The notes under the pieces were generated by a model. It did not search any database. It saw only the letters and a program-made list of their open reading frames with translations, and was not told the origin of the DNA. A program made the position numbers and the translations under genes. From Pseudoalteromonas nigrifaciens (GTDB lineage: Bacteria > Pseudomonadota > Gammaproteobacteria > Enterobacterales > Alteromonadaceae), in assembly GCF_002221505.1 (NCBI RefSeq), contig NZ_CP011036.1:186001-250000 (forward strand): a DNA stretch of 64,000 nt, in the 5' to 3' direction. Below are positions 8,572 to 18,741 of this stretch, piece after piece. Every line of letters begins with the position of its first letter. Position 1 is the first letter of the stretch.

Positions 8572-8654
8572 TCTTATTGAATTAATCAAAACTCCACCGG
8601 CTGGTGAAGAAGAGTTTATTCTCGACTTATTTGCTAATCGTGTACCGGCAGGTG
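8425..8654 (+). repeat. 115-bp direct tandem duplication inside acnB
   Basis: 8425-8539 and 8540-8654 agree at 113 of 115 positions. The two differences are G in the first copy against T in the second (8490/8605 and 8538/8653). The unit is 3n+1, so it shifts the reading frame. The G-for-T differences in the first copy suggest a low-quality contig end that was not merged. A genuine duplication is possible but would disable the normal acnB start. Confidence 0.95.
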
Positions 8655-11083
8655 TTGATGATGCAGCTTATATCAAAGCAGGATTTTTAGCGGCAGTTGC
8701 TAAAGGTGAAACTAATTCTCCACTACTTTCTAAAGAAAAAGCGGCAGAATTATTAGGTACTATGCTAGGCGGTTACAATATCGCACCTATGATAGACCTA
8801 CTTGATGACGACACACTTGCACCTATCGTAGTAAAAGGCCTTTCAAACACATTATTAATGTTTGATGCATTTTACGATGTAGAAGAAAAAGCAAAAGCGG
8901 GTAACACATTCGCTAAGCAAATTATTGAGTCTTGGGCAAATGCAGAATGGTTTACTAATAAACCAGCTGTTGCTGAAAAGATTTCAGTTACTGTATTTAA
9001 AGTAACTGGCGAAACAAATACGGATGACTTATCACCTGCACCAGATGCATGGTCTCGTCCAGATATTCCACTACATGCTTTAGCTATGCTAAAAATTGAA
9101 CGTGATGGTATCACTCCTGACAAACCAGGCGAAGTAGGCCCAATCACCCAACTAGAAGAATTAAAAACTAAAGGCTTACCACTAGCTTACGTTGGTGATG
9201 TTGTTGGTACGGGTTCTTCACGTAAATCTGCAACTAACTCAGTGCTTTGGTTTATGGGCGATGATATCCCGTTTGTACCAAATAAGCGTGTTGGCGGTGT
9301 ATGTCTAGGTAATAAAATTGCACCAATCTTCTTTAACACTATGGAAGATTCTGGCGCTTTACCAATTGAGCTAAATGTTGATGAACTTAACATGGGCGAG
9401 CAAATTGACATCTACCCATACGAAGGTGTTGTTAAGCAGCATGGTACTGATAAAGTAATCTCTAAGTTTGAACTTAAATCTGAAGTGATTTTAGATGAAG
9501 TTCGTGCTGGTGGTCGTATTCCACTAATCATTGGTCGTGGTTTAACAGACAAAGCACGTACATCACTTGGTTTAGGTGCTACTGATATATTTAAAGTACC
9601 AACAGCAACTGAAGTATCAGATAAAGGCTTTACACTAGCGCAAAAAATGGTTGGTAAAGCATGTAACGTTGCAGGTATTCGCCCAGGTCAATACTGTGAG
9701 CCTAAAATGACAACTGTTGGCTCGCAAGATACAACAGGTCCTATGACACGTGATGAGCTTAAAGATTTAGCTTGTTTAGGTTTCTCTGCAGACTTAACAA
9801 TGCAGTCTTTCTGTCATACATCGGCATACCCAAAACCTATTGATGTAAACACGCATCACACGCTTCCTGATTTCATCATGAACCGTGGCGGCGTTTCACT
9901 TCGCCCAGGTGACGGTATTATTCACTCATGGTTAAACCGTATGTTATTACCAGATACCGTAGGTACTGGTGGTGATTCGCATACACGTTTCCCATTAGGT
10001 ATTTCATTCCCAGCTGGTTCGGGTGCAGTAGCATTCGCAGCAGCAACAGGTGTTATGCCTCTTGATATGCCTGAGTCAATTTTGGTTCGTTTTAAAGGCG
10101 AAATGCAACCAGGTATCACATTACGTGACCTTGTACATGCAATCCCTTACTACGGTATCAAGCAAGGCTTATTAACAGTTGAGAAAAAAGGTAAAATCAA
10201 CGAGTTCTCTGGTCGCGTACTAGAAATTGAAGGCGTTGAGCACCTAACTGTTGAGCAAGCGTTTGAATTATCAGATGCATCTGCTGAGCGTTCAGCTGCA
10301 GGTTGTACGGTTAAGCTTTCAAAAGAGTCTATTTCTGAATACCTAGAATCAAACATTGTTATGCTTAAGTGGATGATCTCTGAAGGTTATGGCGATGTAC
10401 GTACGATTGAACGTCGTATTAATGCAATGCAAGACTGGTTAGCTAATCCTGAGCTTATGGAAGCAGATAAAGATGCTGAATACGCTCACGTAGTTGAAAT
10501 CGACTTAGCTGAGATTAAAGAGCCAGTTCTTTGTGCTCCAAATGATCCAGATGACGCGCGTTTACTTTCTGATGTTGCTGGCGAGAAAATTGATGAAGTA
10601 TTCATCGGTTCTTGTATGACTAACATTGGTCACTTCCGCGCGGCTGGTAAGTTACTAGATGGCTTTAAAGGTCAACTACCTACTCAGCTTTGGGTTGCTC
10701 CACCTACTAAGATGGACAAAGACCAACTAATTGAAGAAGGCTACTATGGCATCTTTGGTCGTGTTGGCGCACGTATAGAAACTCCAGGTTGTTCATTATG
10801 TATGGGTAACCAAGCACGTGTTGCAGATAAAGCAACGGTAGTGTCTACCTCTACACGTAACTTCCCTAACCGTTTAGGTAATGGTGCAAATGTATTTTTA
10901 GCATCATCTGAACTTGCTGCAGTTGCGGCAATTATCGGTCGATTGCCAACTGCTGCTGAGTATCAAGAATATGCAGCGAAGATCAATGCAACAGCGTCAG
11001 ATACATATCGCTACTTGAACTTCCATCGCATGCCTGCTTACACTAAAAAAGCAGACAACGTGATCATTCAACAAGCAGTATAA
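8516..11083 (+). CDS. acnB: Aconitate hydratase B (main reading frame)
   Basis: Bifunctional aconitase/2-methylisocitrate dehydratase of the TCA and methylcitrate cycles. The frame, as it stands, opens at TTG 8516 within the duplicated segment and continues to 11083. From [11 protein letters not shown] onward it follows E. coli AcnB almost end to end: HEAT-like domain, swivel domain with [18 protein letters not shown], and the catalytic core with [14 protein letters not shown] and GGDSHTRFP. The 4Fe-4S ligands are the Cys of IGSCMTN and both Cys of PGCSLCMGN. The natural start is GTG 8371. The 115-bp duplication separates it from this frame, so either the sequence is misassembled here or translation starts inside the duplication. 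It is monocistronic with a terminator at 11101. Confidence 0.93.
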   Translation: MLIVYRQGPAPLDAQQTADLIELIKTPPAGEEEFILDLFANRVPAGVDDAAYIKAGFLAAVAKGETNSPLLSKEKAAELLGTMLGGYNIAPMIDLLDDDTLAPIVVKGLSNTLLMFDAFYDVEEKAKAGNTFAKQIIESWANAEWFTNKPAVAEKISVTVFKVTGETNTDDLSPAPDAWSRPDIPLHALAMLKIERDGITPDKPGEVGPITQLEELKTKGLPLAYVGDVVGTGSSRKSATNSVLWFMGDDIPFVPNKRVGGVCLGNKIAPIFFNTMEDSGALPIELNVDELNMGEQIDIYPYEGVVKQHGTDKVISKFELKSEVILDEVRAGGRIPLIIGRGLTDKARTSLGLGATDIFKVPTATEVSDKGFTLAQKMVGKACNVAGIRPGQYCEPKMTTVGSQDTTGPMTRDELKDLACLGFSADLTMQSFCHTSAYPKPIDVNTHHTLPDFIMNRGGVSLRPGDGIIHSWLNRMLLPDTVGTGGDSHTRFPLGISFPAGSGAVAFAAATGVMPLDMPESILVRFKGEMQPGITLRDLVHAIPYYGIKQGLLTVEKKGKINEFSGRVLEIEGVEHLTVEQAFELSDASAERSAAGCTVKLSKESISEYLESNIVMLKWMISEGYGDVRTIERRINAMQDWLANPELMEADKDAEYAHVVEIDLAEIKEPVLCAPNDPDDARLLSDVAGEKIDEVFIGSCMTNIGHFRAAGKLLDGFKGQLPTQLWVAPPTKMDKDQLIEEGYYGIFGRVGARIETPGCSLCMGNQARVADKATVVSTSTRNFPNRLGNGANVFLASSELAAVAAIIGRLPTAAEYQEYAAKINATASDTYRYLNFHRMPAYTKKADNVIIQQAV

Positions 11084-11100
11084 TTTTTACAGCTTATTTA

Positions 11101-11124
11101 AAAACCCGCTTTTGCGGGTTTTTT
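11101..11124 (+). terminator. Rho-independent terminator after acnB
   Basis: AAAACCCGC, loop TTTT, GCGGGTTTTTT, 17 bp after the stop codon. Confidence 0.93.
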
Positions 11125-11282
11125 ATTGGCAAAAATAAATTTTAGATAGTTAATGTTGTTTTTTTGCATTTATTGTATTAATTTTGGTGGTTAATTGTTT
11201 TGAAGTTAAATAATAAAGCAATAAATCCTCTTTGCATGCATTAAAATCCCTGCAATATTATAATTACTATAGCAGGATTTTT

Positions 11283-11915
11283 ATGACCGCTTTAAACCCC
11301 CAGAATTTACTGCAGCTGCGTTTTATTAACCAAACAAATATTGATTTGGTTAAGCCTTCTTTTGATAACCTGCCGACTAATCCTTATGCAGATGGCGCCT
11401 TTCGTAAACGCCGTTACTCTGTAGTTAAACTACAAAATGGTGAGCTAAAGCTACAAGCAACAAAAGCATTTGTACAAGATGATGCAATTAATACCTTTCA
11501 GGGTAATGTTGAGCGTAGTTACGAAAATTTAGAGCAAAGCCTACTTGAGTCAGCGGGCATGAAAAGTATTGTGAATGAGTTTCGTCAAATTACCGGGATT
11601 GATGAAGAACGTGATATCGAAATTCACCAATTTCGTATGTTAGCCATTGATAGTGATACGCCTGCAGCGCCAGAAGGCGTGCACCAAGATGGTTTTGATC
11701 ATGTGTGTGTATGTGGTGTATCGCATGAAAACTTAGAGGGCGGTGAATTGCTTGTATACGAAAACAAGCAAGCCGATCCCTGTTTTAAAATGGCCATAAA
11801 AGACGGTATGTTTGCAGTAATTAACGACCGTCAAGTGTGGCATAACGCTACTCCAATGAATAAACTTGATGCCAGTAAGCCAGGTTACCTGGATTGCTTT
11901 GTATTAACGTCTTAA
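11283..11915 (+). CDS. 2OG-Fe dioxygenase family protein (IDO-like, amino-acid hydroxylase type)
   Basis: The frame could start at 11232, but ATG 11283 has AGGA 6 nt upstream and gives about 210 residues. The jelly-roll iron site is visible: GVHQDGFDHV supplies HxD, and NDRQVWHNATPM carries the distal His. The pattern FRKRRYSVV...HQFR and GGELLVYENK fits the Pfam 2OG-Fe_Oxy_2 family, which includes bacterial free-amino-acid hydroxylases such as isoleucine 4-hydroxylase. The substrate is unknown. It lies only a few bases before a class V aminotransferase-fold gene, so the two probably act in sequence on the same amino acid. Confidence 0.82.
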   Translation: MTALNPQNLLQLRFINQTNIDLVKPSFDNLPTNPYADGAFRKRRYSVVKLQNGELKLQATKAFVQDDAINTFQGNVERSYENLEQSLLESAGMKSIVNEFRQITGIDEERDIEIHQFRMLAIDSDTPAAPEGVHQDGFDHVCVCGVSHENLEGGELLVYENKQADPCFKMAIKDGMFAVINDRQVWHNATPMNKLDASKPGYLDCFVLTS

Positions 11916-11924
11916 GGAATGAGC

Positions 11925-13160
11925 ATGAATATAACGCAATTACGTGAGCAATTTCCGGCATTAATGCAAAGCGTTAATGGTAAATCTCCCGTGTTTTTAG
12001 ACGGCCCCGGTGGCTCGCAAGTACCGCAATCGGTACTTAACGCTATGACTGCTTATTTGGGTTATTACAACTCAAATTTAGGTGGAGCATTTTTCTCAAG
12101 CGATAAAACCGTTGAGCTAATGGCAAATGCTCGCCAAGCTGCTGCCGATTTACTCAATGCGCCCAGCTCACAACAAATTGTATTTGGTCCGAATATGACC
12201 AGCTTAACGTTTAGCTTTAGCCGCGCAATTTCACGCGACTGGCAAGCGGGTGATGAAATTATTGTCACTAACGCGGATCACTTTTCTAACGTTTCGTCGT
12301 GGCAGCAAGCCGCAGAAGATAAAGGTGTTAAAGTTAATACTGCGCTTATTAACGAAACCGACTGCACACTCAATATGGCCCAGTTCGAGAGTTTACTAAA
12401 CAGTAATACTAAGCTGGTAGCGGTAACTTATGCTTCAAATACCACAGGTTCAATTAACAATATTAAACGTATTGTAGAGCTTGCCCACAACGTAGGCGCA
12501 CTTGTTTATGTTGATGCCGTACATTATGCACCGCACGAACTTGTAGATGTACAAGCGCTTGATTGCGACTTTTTAGCCTGCTCTGCGTACAAGTTTTTTG
12601 GCCCGCATTTAGGTATGGTTTATGGCAAAAAAGAGCACCTTGAAGGATTTACCCCGTACAAAGTTGAGCCAGCTAAAGACGTAGCGCCTGGTCGCTGGGA
12701 AACCGGCACGCAAAGCTTTGAAGCCATGGCTGGTTTTATAGCGGCGGTTGATTACATTGCAGCAATTAGCGAGCTTGACGACAGCCATTCACGCCGCGAA
12801 AAGTTAAGTGTTGCCTTTGCTAAAACCAAGCAACACGAAATGGCGCTGAGTGAATACTTTTTAACGCGCTTAGTTAATTACCCGCGTATTAAATTGTTTG
12901 GTATAGATGATTTAGATCGTTTAAATGAGCGTACGCCTACTTTTGCGTTAACTTTTGAAGGTTTAGAGCCGCGCGCTGTATCTGAATGTTTAGGTAAGCA
13001 ACATATTTGTGTATGGGATGGCAACTTTTACGCGCAAGGTTTGTGTGAGCAATTAGGCGTACTTGATAAAGGTGGCGTAGTGCGCATTGGTTGCATGCAC
13101 TACAACACCACCGCAGAGCTTGATCAGTTATTTAATTTGTTTGATGAGCTACTAGGTTAA
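11925..13160 (+). CDS. Cysteine desulfurase-like class V aminotransferase-fold protein
   Basis: About 411 residues, fold type I PLP. FLDGPGGSQVP at the N terminus, DAVHYAPHELVDVQ (PLP-ring Asp), SAYKFFGPHLG (Schiff-base Lys) and RWETGTQSFE are typical of the subfamily related to isopenicillin-N epimerase and SufS-like proteins. No clear active-site Cys loop of true desulfurases is seen, so sulfur transfer is unlikely. AAGGA at 11914-11918 is too close to ATG 11919 but well placed for ATG 11925, which I chose. It is coupled to the preceding 2OG-Fe oxygenase. A beta-elimination, epimerisation or retro-aldol role on a hydroxylated amino acid is inference. Confidence 0.85.
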   Translation: MNITQLREQFPALMQSVNGKSPVFLDGPGGSQVPQSVLNAMTAYLGYYNSNLGGAFFSSDKTVELMANARQAAADLLNAPSSQQIVFGPNMTSLTFSFSRAISRDWQAGDEIIVTNADHFSNVSSWQQAAEDKGVKVNTALINETDCTLNMAQFESLLNSNTKLVAVTYASNTTGSINNIKRIVELAHNVGALVYVDAVHYAPHELVDVQALDCDFLACSAYKFFGPHLGMVYGKKEHLEGFTPYKVEPAKDVAPGRWETGTQSFEAMAGFIAAVDYIAAISELDDSHSRREKLSVAFAKTKQHEMALSEYFLTRLVNYPRIKLFGIDDLDRLNERTPTFALTFEGLEPRAVSECLGKQHICVWDGNFYAQGLCEQLGVLDKGGVVRIGCMHYNTTAELDQLFNLFDELLG

Positions 13161-13168
13161 TATACATA

Positions 13169-13197
13169 AAAAAGGTGCGCTAGCTCTTTGGCGCACC
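13169..13197 (-). terminator. Terminator of the minus-strand 2OG oxygenase gene
   Basis: On the minus strand GGTGCGC, a 10-nt loop, GCGCACC, then TTTTTT. The stem overlaps the last codons and the stop of the gene, and it also separates the two convergent genes. Confidence 0.8.
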
Positions 13198-13884
13198 GTA
13201 TATTTGCTCTGCGCGGTTAAACAGTACCCACGAGGTTAAAATATACTTATCGTTAGATACTGGCTTATTGCCACGGTGAGTGTGAGTAAAGTAGCCGGGC
13301 GCTATTACCATAGTGCCTTTTTTAGGCGCAATTTTACGCTTTTGATAATAAAACTCCGTTTCCCCACCTTGTTCAACATCGTTCAAATAAAACATAAACA
13401 GCAATACTCTATGTAGCGCCTCGTTATGATTTAACTGCGGATAAACTTCGCTGTGCCAATACGGGTAACCGCCTTTATTAACTTGGTATTTTTGCGCCTG
13501 AATATTTCCTAGCCTAAAAATTTGCTGCACTAATAAGGGCAGTTGTGGTTTACCCACTTCATCAAAGTTTGCGTGTGTTAAGTCAACAGGTTCGCCACTT
13601 TTAGGGTGATACACTTTTAGGCCAAAGGCACCAATCATAATAAAAATATGTTCTTCAATGTATTTAAAAACATACTGTGCAGTGGTTTGTTGAATGTGTT
13701 TTAATTGCTCAACGTATTCCGGATGATTGTTTAAGTGCAAGTCGTGGCTATCTTTTTTATTTAAATCGATACCGCCAGATGTCATCCCTTGTTTTATATG
13801 CGGGCTTTGAGAAAAGGTAGTGATAAAGTTATCACAAAAGTCATTGCTGAGCGCGTTATCGTATACGCGAATAAAGTCCGTCAT
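13180..13884 (-). CDS. Prolyl 4-hydroxylase-like 2OG-Fe(II) oxygenase
   Basis: 234 residues. The jelly-roll core lies in the C-terminal half: YWHSEVYP, LLFMFYLNDVEQGGETEFYY and FTHTHRGNKP. The spacing fits the Fe/2OG Oxy_3 (P4H) fold, with the distal His in HTHRG. The proximal motif reads H-S-E, so the iron carboxylate would be Glu rather than the usual Asp; such HxE triads occur in a minority of the superfamily. The target is unknown. It is divergent from the thioesterase gene at 13918, with 33 bp between the start codons, and has its own terminator. Confidence 0.82.
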   Translation of the reverse strand: MTDFIRVYDNALSNDFCDNFITTFSQSPHIKQGMTSGGIDLNKKDSHDLHLNNHPEYVEQLKHIQQTTAQYVFKYIEEHIFIMIGAFGLKVYHPKSGEPVDLTHANFDEVGKPQLPLLVQQIFRLGNIQAQKYQVNKGGYPYWHSEVYPQLNHNEALHRVLLFMFYLNDVEQGGETEFYYQKRKIAPKKGTMVIAPGYFTHTHRGNKPVSNDKYILTSWVLFNRAEQIYGAPKS

Positions 13885-13917
13885 AGTTTACCTTTATATA
13901 ATTATTATTGGATTATT

Positions 13918-14316
13918 ATGTTTATTGAAAAAGTGATGCCGCGCTTTAGTGAAACAGATGCGCTAGGACATATTAACAATACCGTACTCCCTGTATGGTT
14001 TGAAGCTTCGCGTGCGCCTATTTTTAGGTTTTTTACCCCAGATTTAAACCCACATGACTGGAAGCTAATTATTGCCAAAGTCGAAGTGTCGTTTGTTGGT
14101 GAGTTATTTTATGGCCATGAAGTAACCATTAAAACCTCAGTAGAGCATGTAGGTACCAGCTCATTTGTATTACGCCAAGAAGCTCACCAGCAAGGTAACT
14201 GCTGTGCAGTTGGTAAAACGGTATTGGTACGTTACGATTTTGCAGCAAAAGCAAAGCAATCGCTTTCAGTATCTGAAAAATCGTCACTTAATGAGCATTT
14301 AGCCCCGGCTAGCTAG
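13918..14316 (+). CDS. Acyl-CoA thioesterase, 4-hydroxybenzoyl-CoA thioesterase (hotdog) family
   Basis: I chose ATG 13918 (132 residues) over the longer upstream frame, because it gives the classical hotdog N terminus MPRFSETDALGHINN, with the catalytic Asp in the TDALGHINN motif. VPVWFE-like LPVWFEASRAP and VEVSFVGELFYGHEV follow, as in YbgC/FadM-type enzymes. It would hydrolyse acyl-CoA thioesters in the cytoplasm. It is convergent with glpD, 12 bp apart. The substrate cannot be told from sequence. Confidence 0.85.
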   Translation: MFIEKVMPRFSETDALGHINNTVLPVWFEASRAPIFRFFTPDLNPHDWKLIIAKVEVSFVGELFYGHEVTIKTSVEHVGTSSFVLRQEAHQQGNCCAVGKTVLVRYDFAAKAKQSLSVSEKSSLNEHLAPAS

Positions 14317-14328
14317 TTTGGTAAATGT

Positions 14329-15834
14329 TTACAGCGGTATTGAGCCATTATAATTTTGAATATACTGGCTCAGCGCTGTTATTTGCTCAGTATTAAAACG
14401 CAAACCTAACTTACTACGACGCCACAATATATCCTCGGCGCAGCGAGCCCACTCGCTATTAACTAAATAATTTACTTCAGTGGCGTATAAACCATGGCCA
14501 AAATGCTGGCCTAAATCAGCTACGCTTTGGGCATCTGTAAGTAGGGTATAAGTGCCAGTACCGTAACTGCGTATAAAGCGATTTAAAATAAACTCAGGCA
14601 ACCATGCATACTTTACCTGTAGTTGTTGCTTTAATACTACCTTTGATGAAAAGTCGCCACCGGGTAATGGAGTATTTTTTGTCCATGTTTGGCCCATATG
14701 CGGATAAAAGCTGGCGAGTTCGTTTACTGCGTTTTCAGCGAGCTTGCGATAAGTGGTAATTTTCCCACCAAATACACTTAGCAGTGGTGCCTGGTTATTA
14801 TTGCTCGATAATATCAGTTTGTAGTCGCGAGTAACGGCTTGTGCGTCGCATGAGTTATCATCTAGTAAGGGGCGTACACCACTAAAGGTATGCACTATGT
14901 CGTTATGAGTAAGTTGTTTTTTAAAGTAATTATTAGTAATGCCAATTAAGTAATCGACTTCTTTATCGCTAATTTTTACATCTGCTATATTGTCGCTGTA
15001 TTCTTCATCTGTAGTGCCAATCAGTGAATAGTCATCTTCAAATGGGGTAACAAAAATAATACGCTGATCTTTATTTTGTAAAATATAGGCCTGCGGCTCA
15101 GTGTGAATACGCGGCACAATAATATGGCTGCCTTTAACTAAGCGAATATTATGTGGCGACGGCCCAGTAATTACCTCATCAAAAAGTGATGCAACCCAAG
15201 GGCCCGCTGCATTAACAACTCCTTTAGCAACTATAGAACATTGCTTTTTGCTACCTTGTTGCTCTAAGGTCACACTCCAATTATTGTTATTGCGAACTGC
15301 TTTAATACAGCGCGTGCGGCTTAAAATGGTTGCACCTTTTTGCTGTGCTGCTAACGCATTTAAAATAACTAACCTCGAATCATCAACCCAGCCATCAGCG
15401 TATTCAAAACCGCGGGTAATAGTATTATTCAATATACTATCGCGGGTAAATTTAATTGATTTTGATGCGGGTAAAGTAATGCGTTTGGCAAGATGGTCGT
15501 ATATAAACAACCCAATTCTAATCATCCAGTAAGGGCGTAAATGCGCTTGATGTGGCAGCCTAAAAGATAGCGGCCACATAATATGTGGGGCATTTTTTAA
15601 TAACACTTCACGCTCTTTAAGTGCCTCTTTTACTAGCCTAAATTGGTAATGCTCTAAATAGCGTAGTCCACCATGAATAAGTTTACTGCTACTTGATGAT
15701 GTAGCAGAGGCTAAATCATTTTGCTCACACAGTAATACTTTTAAGCCTCTACCGGCGGCGTCAGCCGCAATACCAGTGCCATTAACGCCACCGCCAATAA
15801 CCAGTAAATCATATTCATTATCGAGTAATTTCAC
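14329..15834 (-). CDS. glpD: Aerobic glycerol-3-phosphate dehydrogenase
   Basis: 501 residues, the same as E. coli GlpD. The frame extends to 15885, but GTG at 15832-15834 has AAGAGG 6 nt upstream and starts with the FAD-binding YDLLVIGGGVNGTGIAADAAGRG. Further motifs are SSSSKLIHGGLRYLEHY and the C-terminal DAO domain. The membrane-associated flavoenzyme oxidises glycerol-3-phosphate to DHAP and feeds the quinone pool. It follows glpK by 58 bp as an operon. The glycerol facilitator and the regulator GlpR are not in the window. Confidence 0.95.
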   Translation of the reverse strand: MKLLDNEYDLLVIGGGVNGTGIAADAAGRGLKVLLCEQNDLASATSSSSSKLIHGGLRYLEHYQFRLVKEALKEREVLLKNAPHIMWPLSFRLPHQAHLRPYWMIRIGLFIYDHLAKRITLPASKSIKFTRDSILNNTITRGFEYADGWVDDSRLVILNALAAQQKGATILSRTRCIKAVRNNNNWSVTLEQQGSKKQCSIVAKGVVNAAGPWVASLFDEVITGPSPHNIRLVKGSHIIVPRIHTEPQAYILQNKDQRIIFVTPFEDDYSLIGTTDEEYSDNIADVKISDKEVDYLIGITNNYFKKQLTHNDIVHTFSGVRPLLDDNSCDAQAVTRDYKLILSSNNNQAPLLSVFGGKITTYRKLAENAVNELASFYPHMGQTWTKNTPLPGGDFSSKVVLKQQLQVKYAWLPEFILNRFIRSYGTGTYTLLTDAQSVADLGQHFGHGLYATEVNYLVNSEWARCAEDILWRRSKLGLRFNTEQITALSQYIQNYNGSIPL

Positions 15835-15892
15835 TGAATACCTCTTTATTAATTTAAGCGATGGCATATCAATAGCCAATAACACTATCGCA

Positions 15893-17398
15893 TTAGCAGT
15901 CGTCTTTTGTTGCGTTATTTGAAAGTGTGACTTGTGCTATACAGTGCTGCCATTTTGCGTATAAATCGTTACGTTCATCTATGCTCATGGTTGGTTCAAA
16001 ACGACGGTCGCATTGCCACATAGTAGCTAATTGCTCCGTTGACTTATAAATCCCAGTTTGCAGCCCTGCTAAATAGGCAACACCCAGAGAGGTTGTTTCT
16101 GTTAGCGCTGGGCGTTCCACACTTGCGCCTAAAATATTAGCTAAAAACTGCATGGCCCAATTATTTTTTGCCATGCCACCGTCCACGCGCAAAATACTTG
16201 GACGCAGGCCATCACCTTCCATGGCTTTTTGTAAATCTTTGGTTTGATAGCCAACAGACTGCAGCGCCGCTGCTACTATAGTGCTAATGCCCGAATCACG
16301 GGTTAAACCTAAAATAGCACCACGGGCATTGGCATCCCAGTATGGGGCGCCTAAACCGGTAAACGAAGGCACTAAAAATACGCCGTGATCCAGTGGCACG
16401 TCTTTGACCATAGCCTCGCTGTCGCCGGCATGTTCAAGTAGCTTTAAGCCCTCAACAATCCATTGCATAGTGGCACCCGCCATAAAAATACTGCCCTCTA
16501 TAGCGTAGGTCACTCTACCATTGAGCCTGTAAGCCACAGTAGTTAATAAGCGGTTATTAGAGGTAAGGGCTTTATCGCCCGTATTAAGCATTAAAAAGCA
16601 GCCCGTTCCGTAGGTACTTTTAGCCATGCCTTCTTTAAAGCAAGCTTGGCCAATTAATGCGGCTTGCTGATCCCCCGCCATAGCGCAAACTTTAATCGGT
16701 GCACCAAAAATTTCACTGCTGGTACTGCCAAACTCGGCTGCGCTGTCCATCACTTCTGGAAGCATAGAGTGTGGAATATTAAACTGCGTTAGTAACTCTT
16801 CATCCCAACATTGCTGATGTATATTAAATAATAGTGTACGTGAGGCGTTGGTGGCATCGGTACGGTGTACTTTGCCAGCGGTTAAATGCCACAGTAAATA
16901 ACTGTCAACCGTACCAAATGCTAGCTCGCCGGCTAGCGCTTGTTGCTGTGCATCGGCAACATTATCTAAAATCCAGCGAATTTTAGTGGCTGAAAAGTAC
17001 GGATCTAATAATAGCCCGGTTTTATCGCTAATTTTTTTACTGAGTTTATCGCTACGTATTTGCTCGCAATACTCGCTGGTACGGCGATCTTGCCACACAA
17101 TGGCATTATAAATTGGTTGGCCAGTCTTTTTATTCCATACTAAAGTGGTTTCGCGCTGATTAGTGATACCAATGGCAATGACCTGCTCGGCTGTAACCTG
17201 GTTATTAGCCAGTACTGTTTTACAGGTACTTAGTACGGTTTGTAAAATATCGTTAGGGTCGTGCTCAACCCAGCCATTATTGGGAAAGTGCTGCGGGAAT
17301 GTTTGCTGAACAGTATCAACTACCTTGGCATCTTTGGTAAATAAAATAGCCCGAGAGCTGGTAGTTCCTTGATCAATCGAGAGTATGTATTTAGACAT
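15893..17398 (-). CDS. glpK: Glycerol kinase
   Basis: 501 residues of the FGGY kinase family. The ATP/phosphate loop is [14 protein letters not shown] at the N terminus, and glycerol-binding residues are in [15 protein letters not shown]. The C-terminal domain has [12 protein letters not shown] and RVDGGMAKN. It phosphorylates glycerol to glycerol-3-phosphate. It is the first gene of glpKD. The upstream 200 bp holds the promoter but no operator I can name. Confidence 0.96.
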   Translation of the reverse strand: MSKYILSIDQGTTSSRAILFTKDAKVVDTVQQTFPQHFPNNGWVEHDPNDILQTVLSTCKTVLANNQVTAEQVIAIGITNQRETTLVWNKKTGQPIYNAIVWQDRRTSEYCEQIRSDKLSKKISDKTGLLLDPYFSATKIRWILDNVADAQQQALAGELAFGTVDSYLLWHLTAGKVHRTDATNASRTLLFNIHQQCWDEELLTQFNIPHSMLPEVMDSAAEFGSTSSEIFGAPIKVCAMAGDQQAALIGQACFKEGMAKSTYGTGCFLMLNTGDKALTSNNRLLTTVAYRLNGRVTYAIEGSIFMAGATMQWIVEGLKLLEHAGDSEAMVKDVPLDHGVFLVPSFTGLGAPYWDANARGAILGLTRDSGISTIVAAALQSVGYQTKDLQKAMEGDGLRPSILRVDGGMAKNNWAMQFLANILGASVERPALTETTSLGVAYLAGLQTGIYKSTEQLATMWQCDRRFEPTMSIDERNDLYAKWQHCIAQVTLSNNATKDDC

Positions 17399-17546
17399 AA
17401 GCTTAACGTTATTTATCTTAGATACAGATAGCTTGTCTGCAAGTTAAATTAATAGCAATGCTTTTTAAATATTAGGAAGGGCTGTTATAGCTATAACGCT
17501 GTAATTTATACCAAGGGTGGTGGCAGTGTATATTAAGAAGCAAGGG

Positions 17547-17576
17547 TAATAAGAGCCCATAAGTCAGAGGGCTCTT
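17547..17576 (-). terminator. Possible terminator of the YdcH-family gene
   Basis: AAGAGCCC and GGGCTCTT form an 8-bp stem with a 10-nt loop. On the minus strand a short TTATT follows. The T run is weak, so termination may be partial. Confidence 0.55.
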
Positions 17577-17600
17577 AAATACAATGGGTATAAATTGCGC

Positions 17601-17843
17601 TTAGCTGGCTTTTAACAGTTGTTGATGTAGCCAATCTTTTAACACCACACGGTCATGTTTTAATTGCAGCATTTCCTCGTCATCGATAGGCGCGTCTTGC
17701 AGCTCTAAGGTACGAATTTCTTTATCAAGCGCGTTGTATTTTTTGGCTTTATCTGCAAACTCTGGATCATTGCTATTGAGTTTTTTAATGGTATTTAGGT
17801 GCTCAGGAAAGTCTTGAGTTAATGAATGATCTTCGCCTAACAT
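17601..17843 (-). CDS. YdcH family protein (DUF465)
   Basis: 80 residues: a helical hairpin-like protein with HPLxx-type DUF465 features (NDPEFADKAKKYNALDKEIRTLE and DDEEMLQLKHDRVVLKDWL). These small soluble coiled-coil proteins are common in proteobacteria and their function is unknown. AAGGAGT lies 5 nt before the ATG. It stands alone between glpK and pabA. Confidence 0.82.
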   Translation of the reverse strand: MLGEDHSLTQDFPEHLNTIKKLNSNDPEFADKAKKYNALDKEIRTLELQDAPIDDEEMLQLKHDRVVLKDWLHQQLLKAS

Positions 17844-18114
17844 AGGTACTCCTTAACGGTGCGTGTAATAAATGTGTTTTAAAAATAACACGCTTAGGGT
17901 TTAGTTAAATTCAGATTGTATGGGTATTTATGTACGCCATAATATTAGAGCTGGGGGTTGCTTGAGTATAAATCAACACATAGCCGTTATTAATTATTAT
18001 TACGGAAATACTTATATATCACTATACAAAGCACTGACACTCAAAGATGCTTAAGTTAGAATACAAAATGCAACAACTCCTCGCAAACAATAACTATTTT
18101 GAGTGCTTTATTAC

Positions 18115-18696
18115 ATGCTTTTAATGATCGACAATTACGACTCGTTTACCTATAACTTGGTACAGTACTTTCAGCGTTTAGATCAAGAGGTACTGGTTAA
18201 GCGCAACGACCAAATAACGCTTAGCCAAATTAAGCAGTTAAATCCTCAACATATTGTTATATCACCCGGTCCTAAAAGCCCAAGCGAAGCGGGTATTTCA
18301 TTAAGTATTGTTGAGCAATTAAAAGGGCAGTATCCTATTTTAGGAATTTGCTTAGGGCATCAAACTATTGCCCAAGCCTTAGGAGCAAAGGTGGTGCGTG
18401 CTAAAAAAGTAATGCACGGTAAAACATCGCCAATTTACCATAGCGATCAAGGAGTATTTAAAGGTTTAGCTAAGCCCTTAACGGTCTGTCGGTATCATTC
18501 TTTAATTGTTGAGGCACAGTCGCTGCCTAAAGAGTTGCAAGTAACAGCCTGGACACAAACCCAGCAAGGTGAGTTTGACGAAATTATGGGATTATTACAT
18601 ACAGACTTAGCACTTGAAGGTGTACAATTTCATCCGGAAGCTATTTTAACTGAGCAAGGTTTAGCGTTACTTGATAACTTTTTAACTCGCTTCTAA
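18115..18696 (+). CDS. pabA: Aminodeoxychorismate/anthranilate synthase component II (glutamine amidotransferase)
   Basis: 193 residues from ATG 18115 (the frame also opens at GTG 18103). [19 protein letters not shown] is the standard N terminus of class I amidotransferases. The catalytic Cys is in [12 protein letters not shown] and the His-Glu pair in VQFHPEAI. It releases ammonia from glutamine for a chorismate-using partner (PabB or TrpE), which is not in the window. With no trp genes nearby, folate synthesis is the more likely role. Confidence 0.88.
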   Translation: MLLMIDNYDSFTYNLVQYFQRLDQEVLVKRNDQITLSQIKQLNPQHIVISPGPKSPSEAGISLSIVEQLKGQYPILGICLGHQTIAQALGAKVVRAKKVMHGKTSPIYHSDQGVFKGLAKPLTVCRYHSLIVEAQSLPKELQVTAWTQTQQGEFDEIMGLLHTDLALEGVQFHPEAILTEQGLALLDNFLTRF

Positions 18697-18741
18697 GCTT
18701 ATAGTATTAAGTAAATATCATTACATTAAAGACAGAGAGCC

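Noticed and set aside
11925..13160. True cysteine desulfurase (IscS/SufS)
   Set aside because: The active-site Cys loop is not evident and no Fe-S assembly genes are adjacent.
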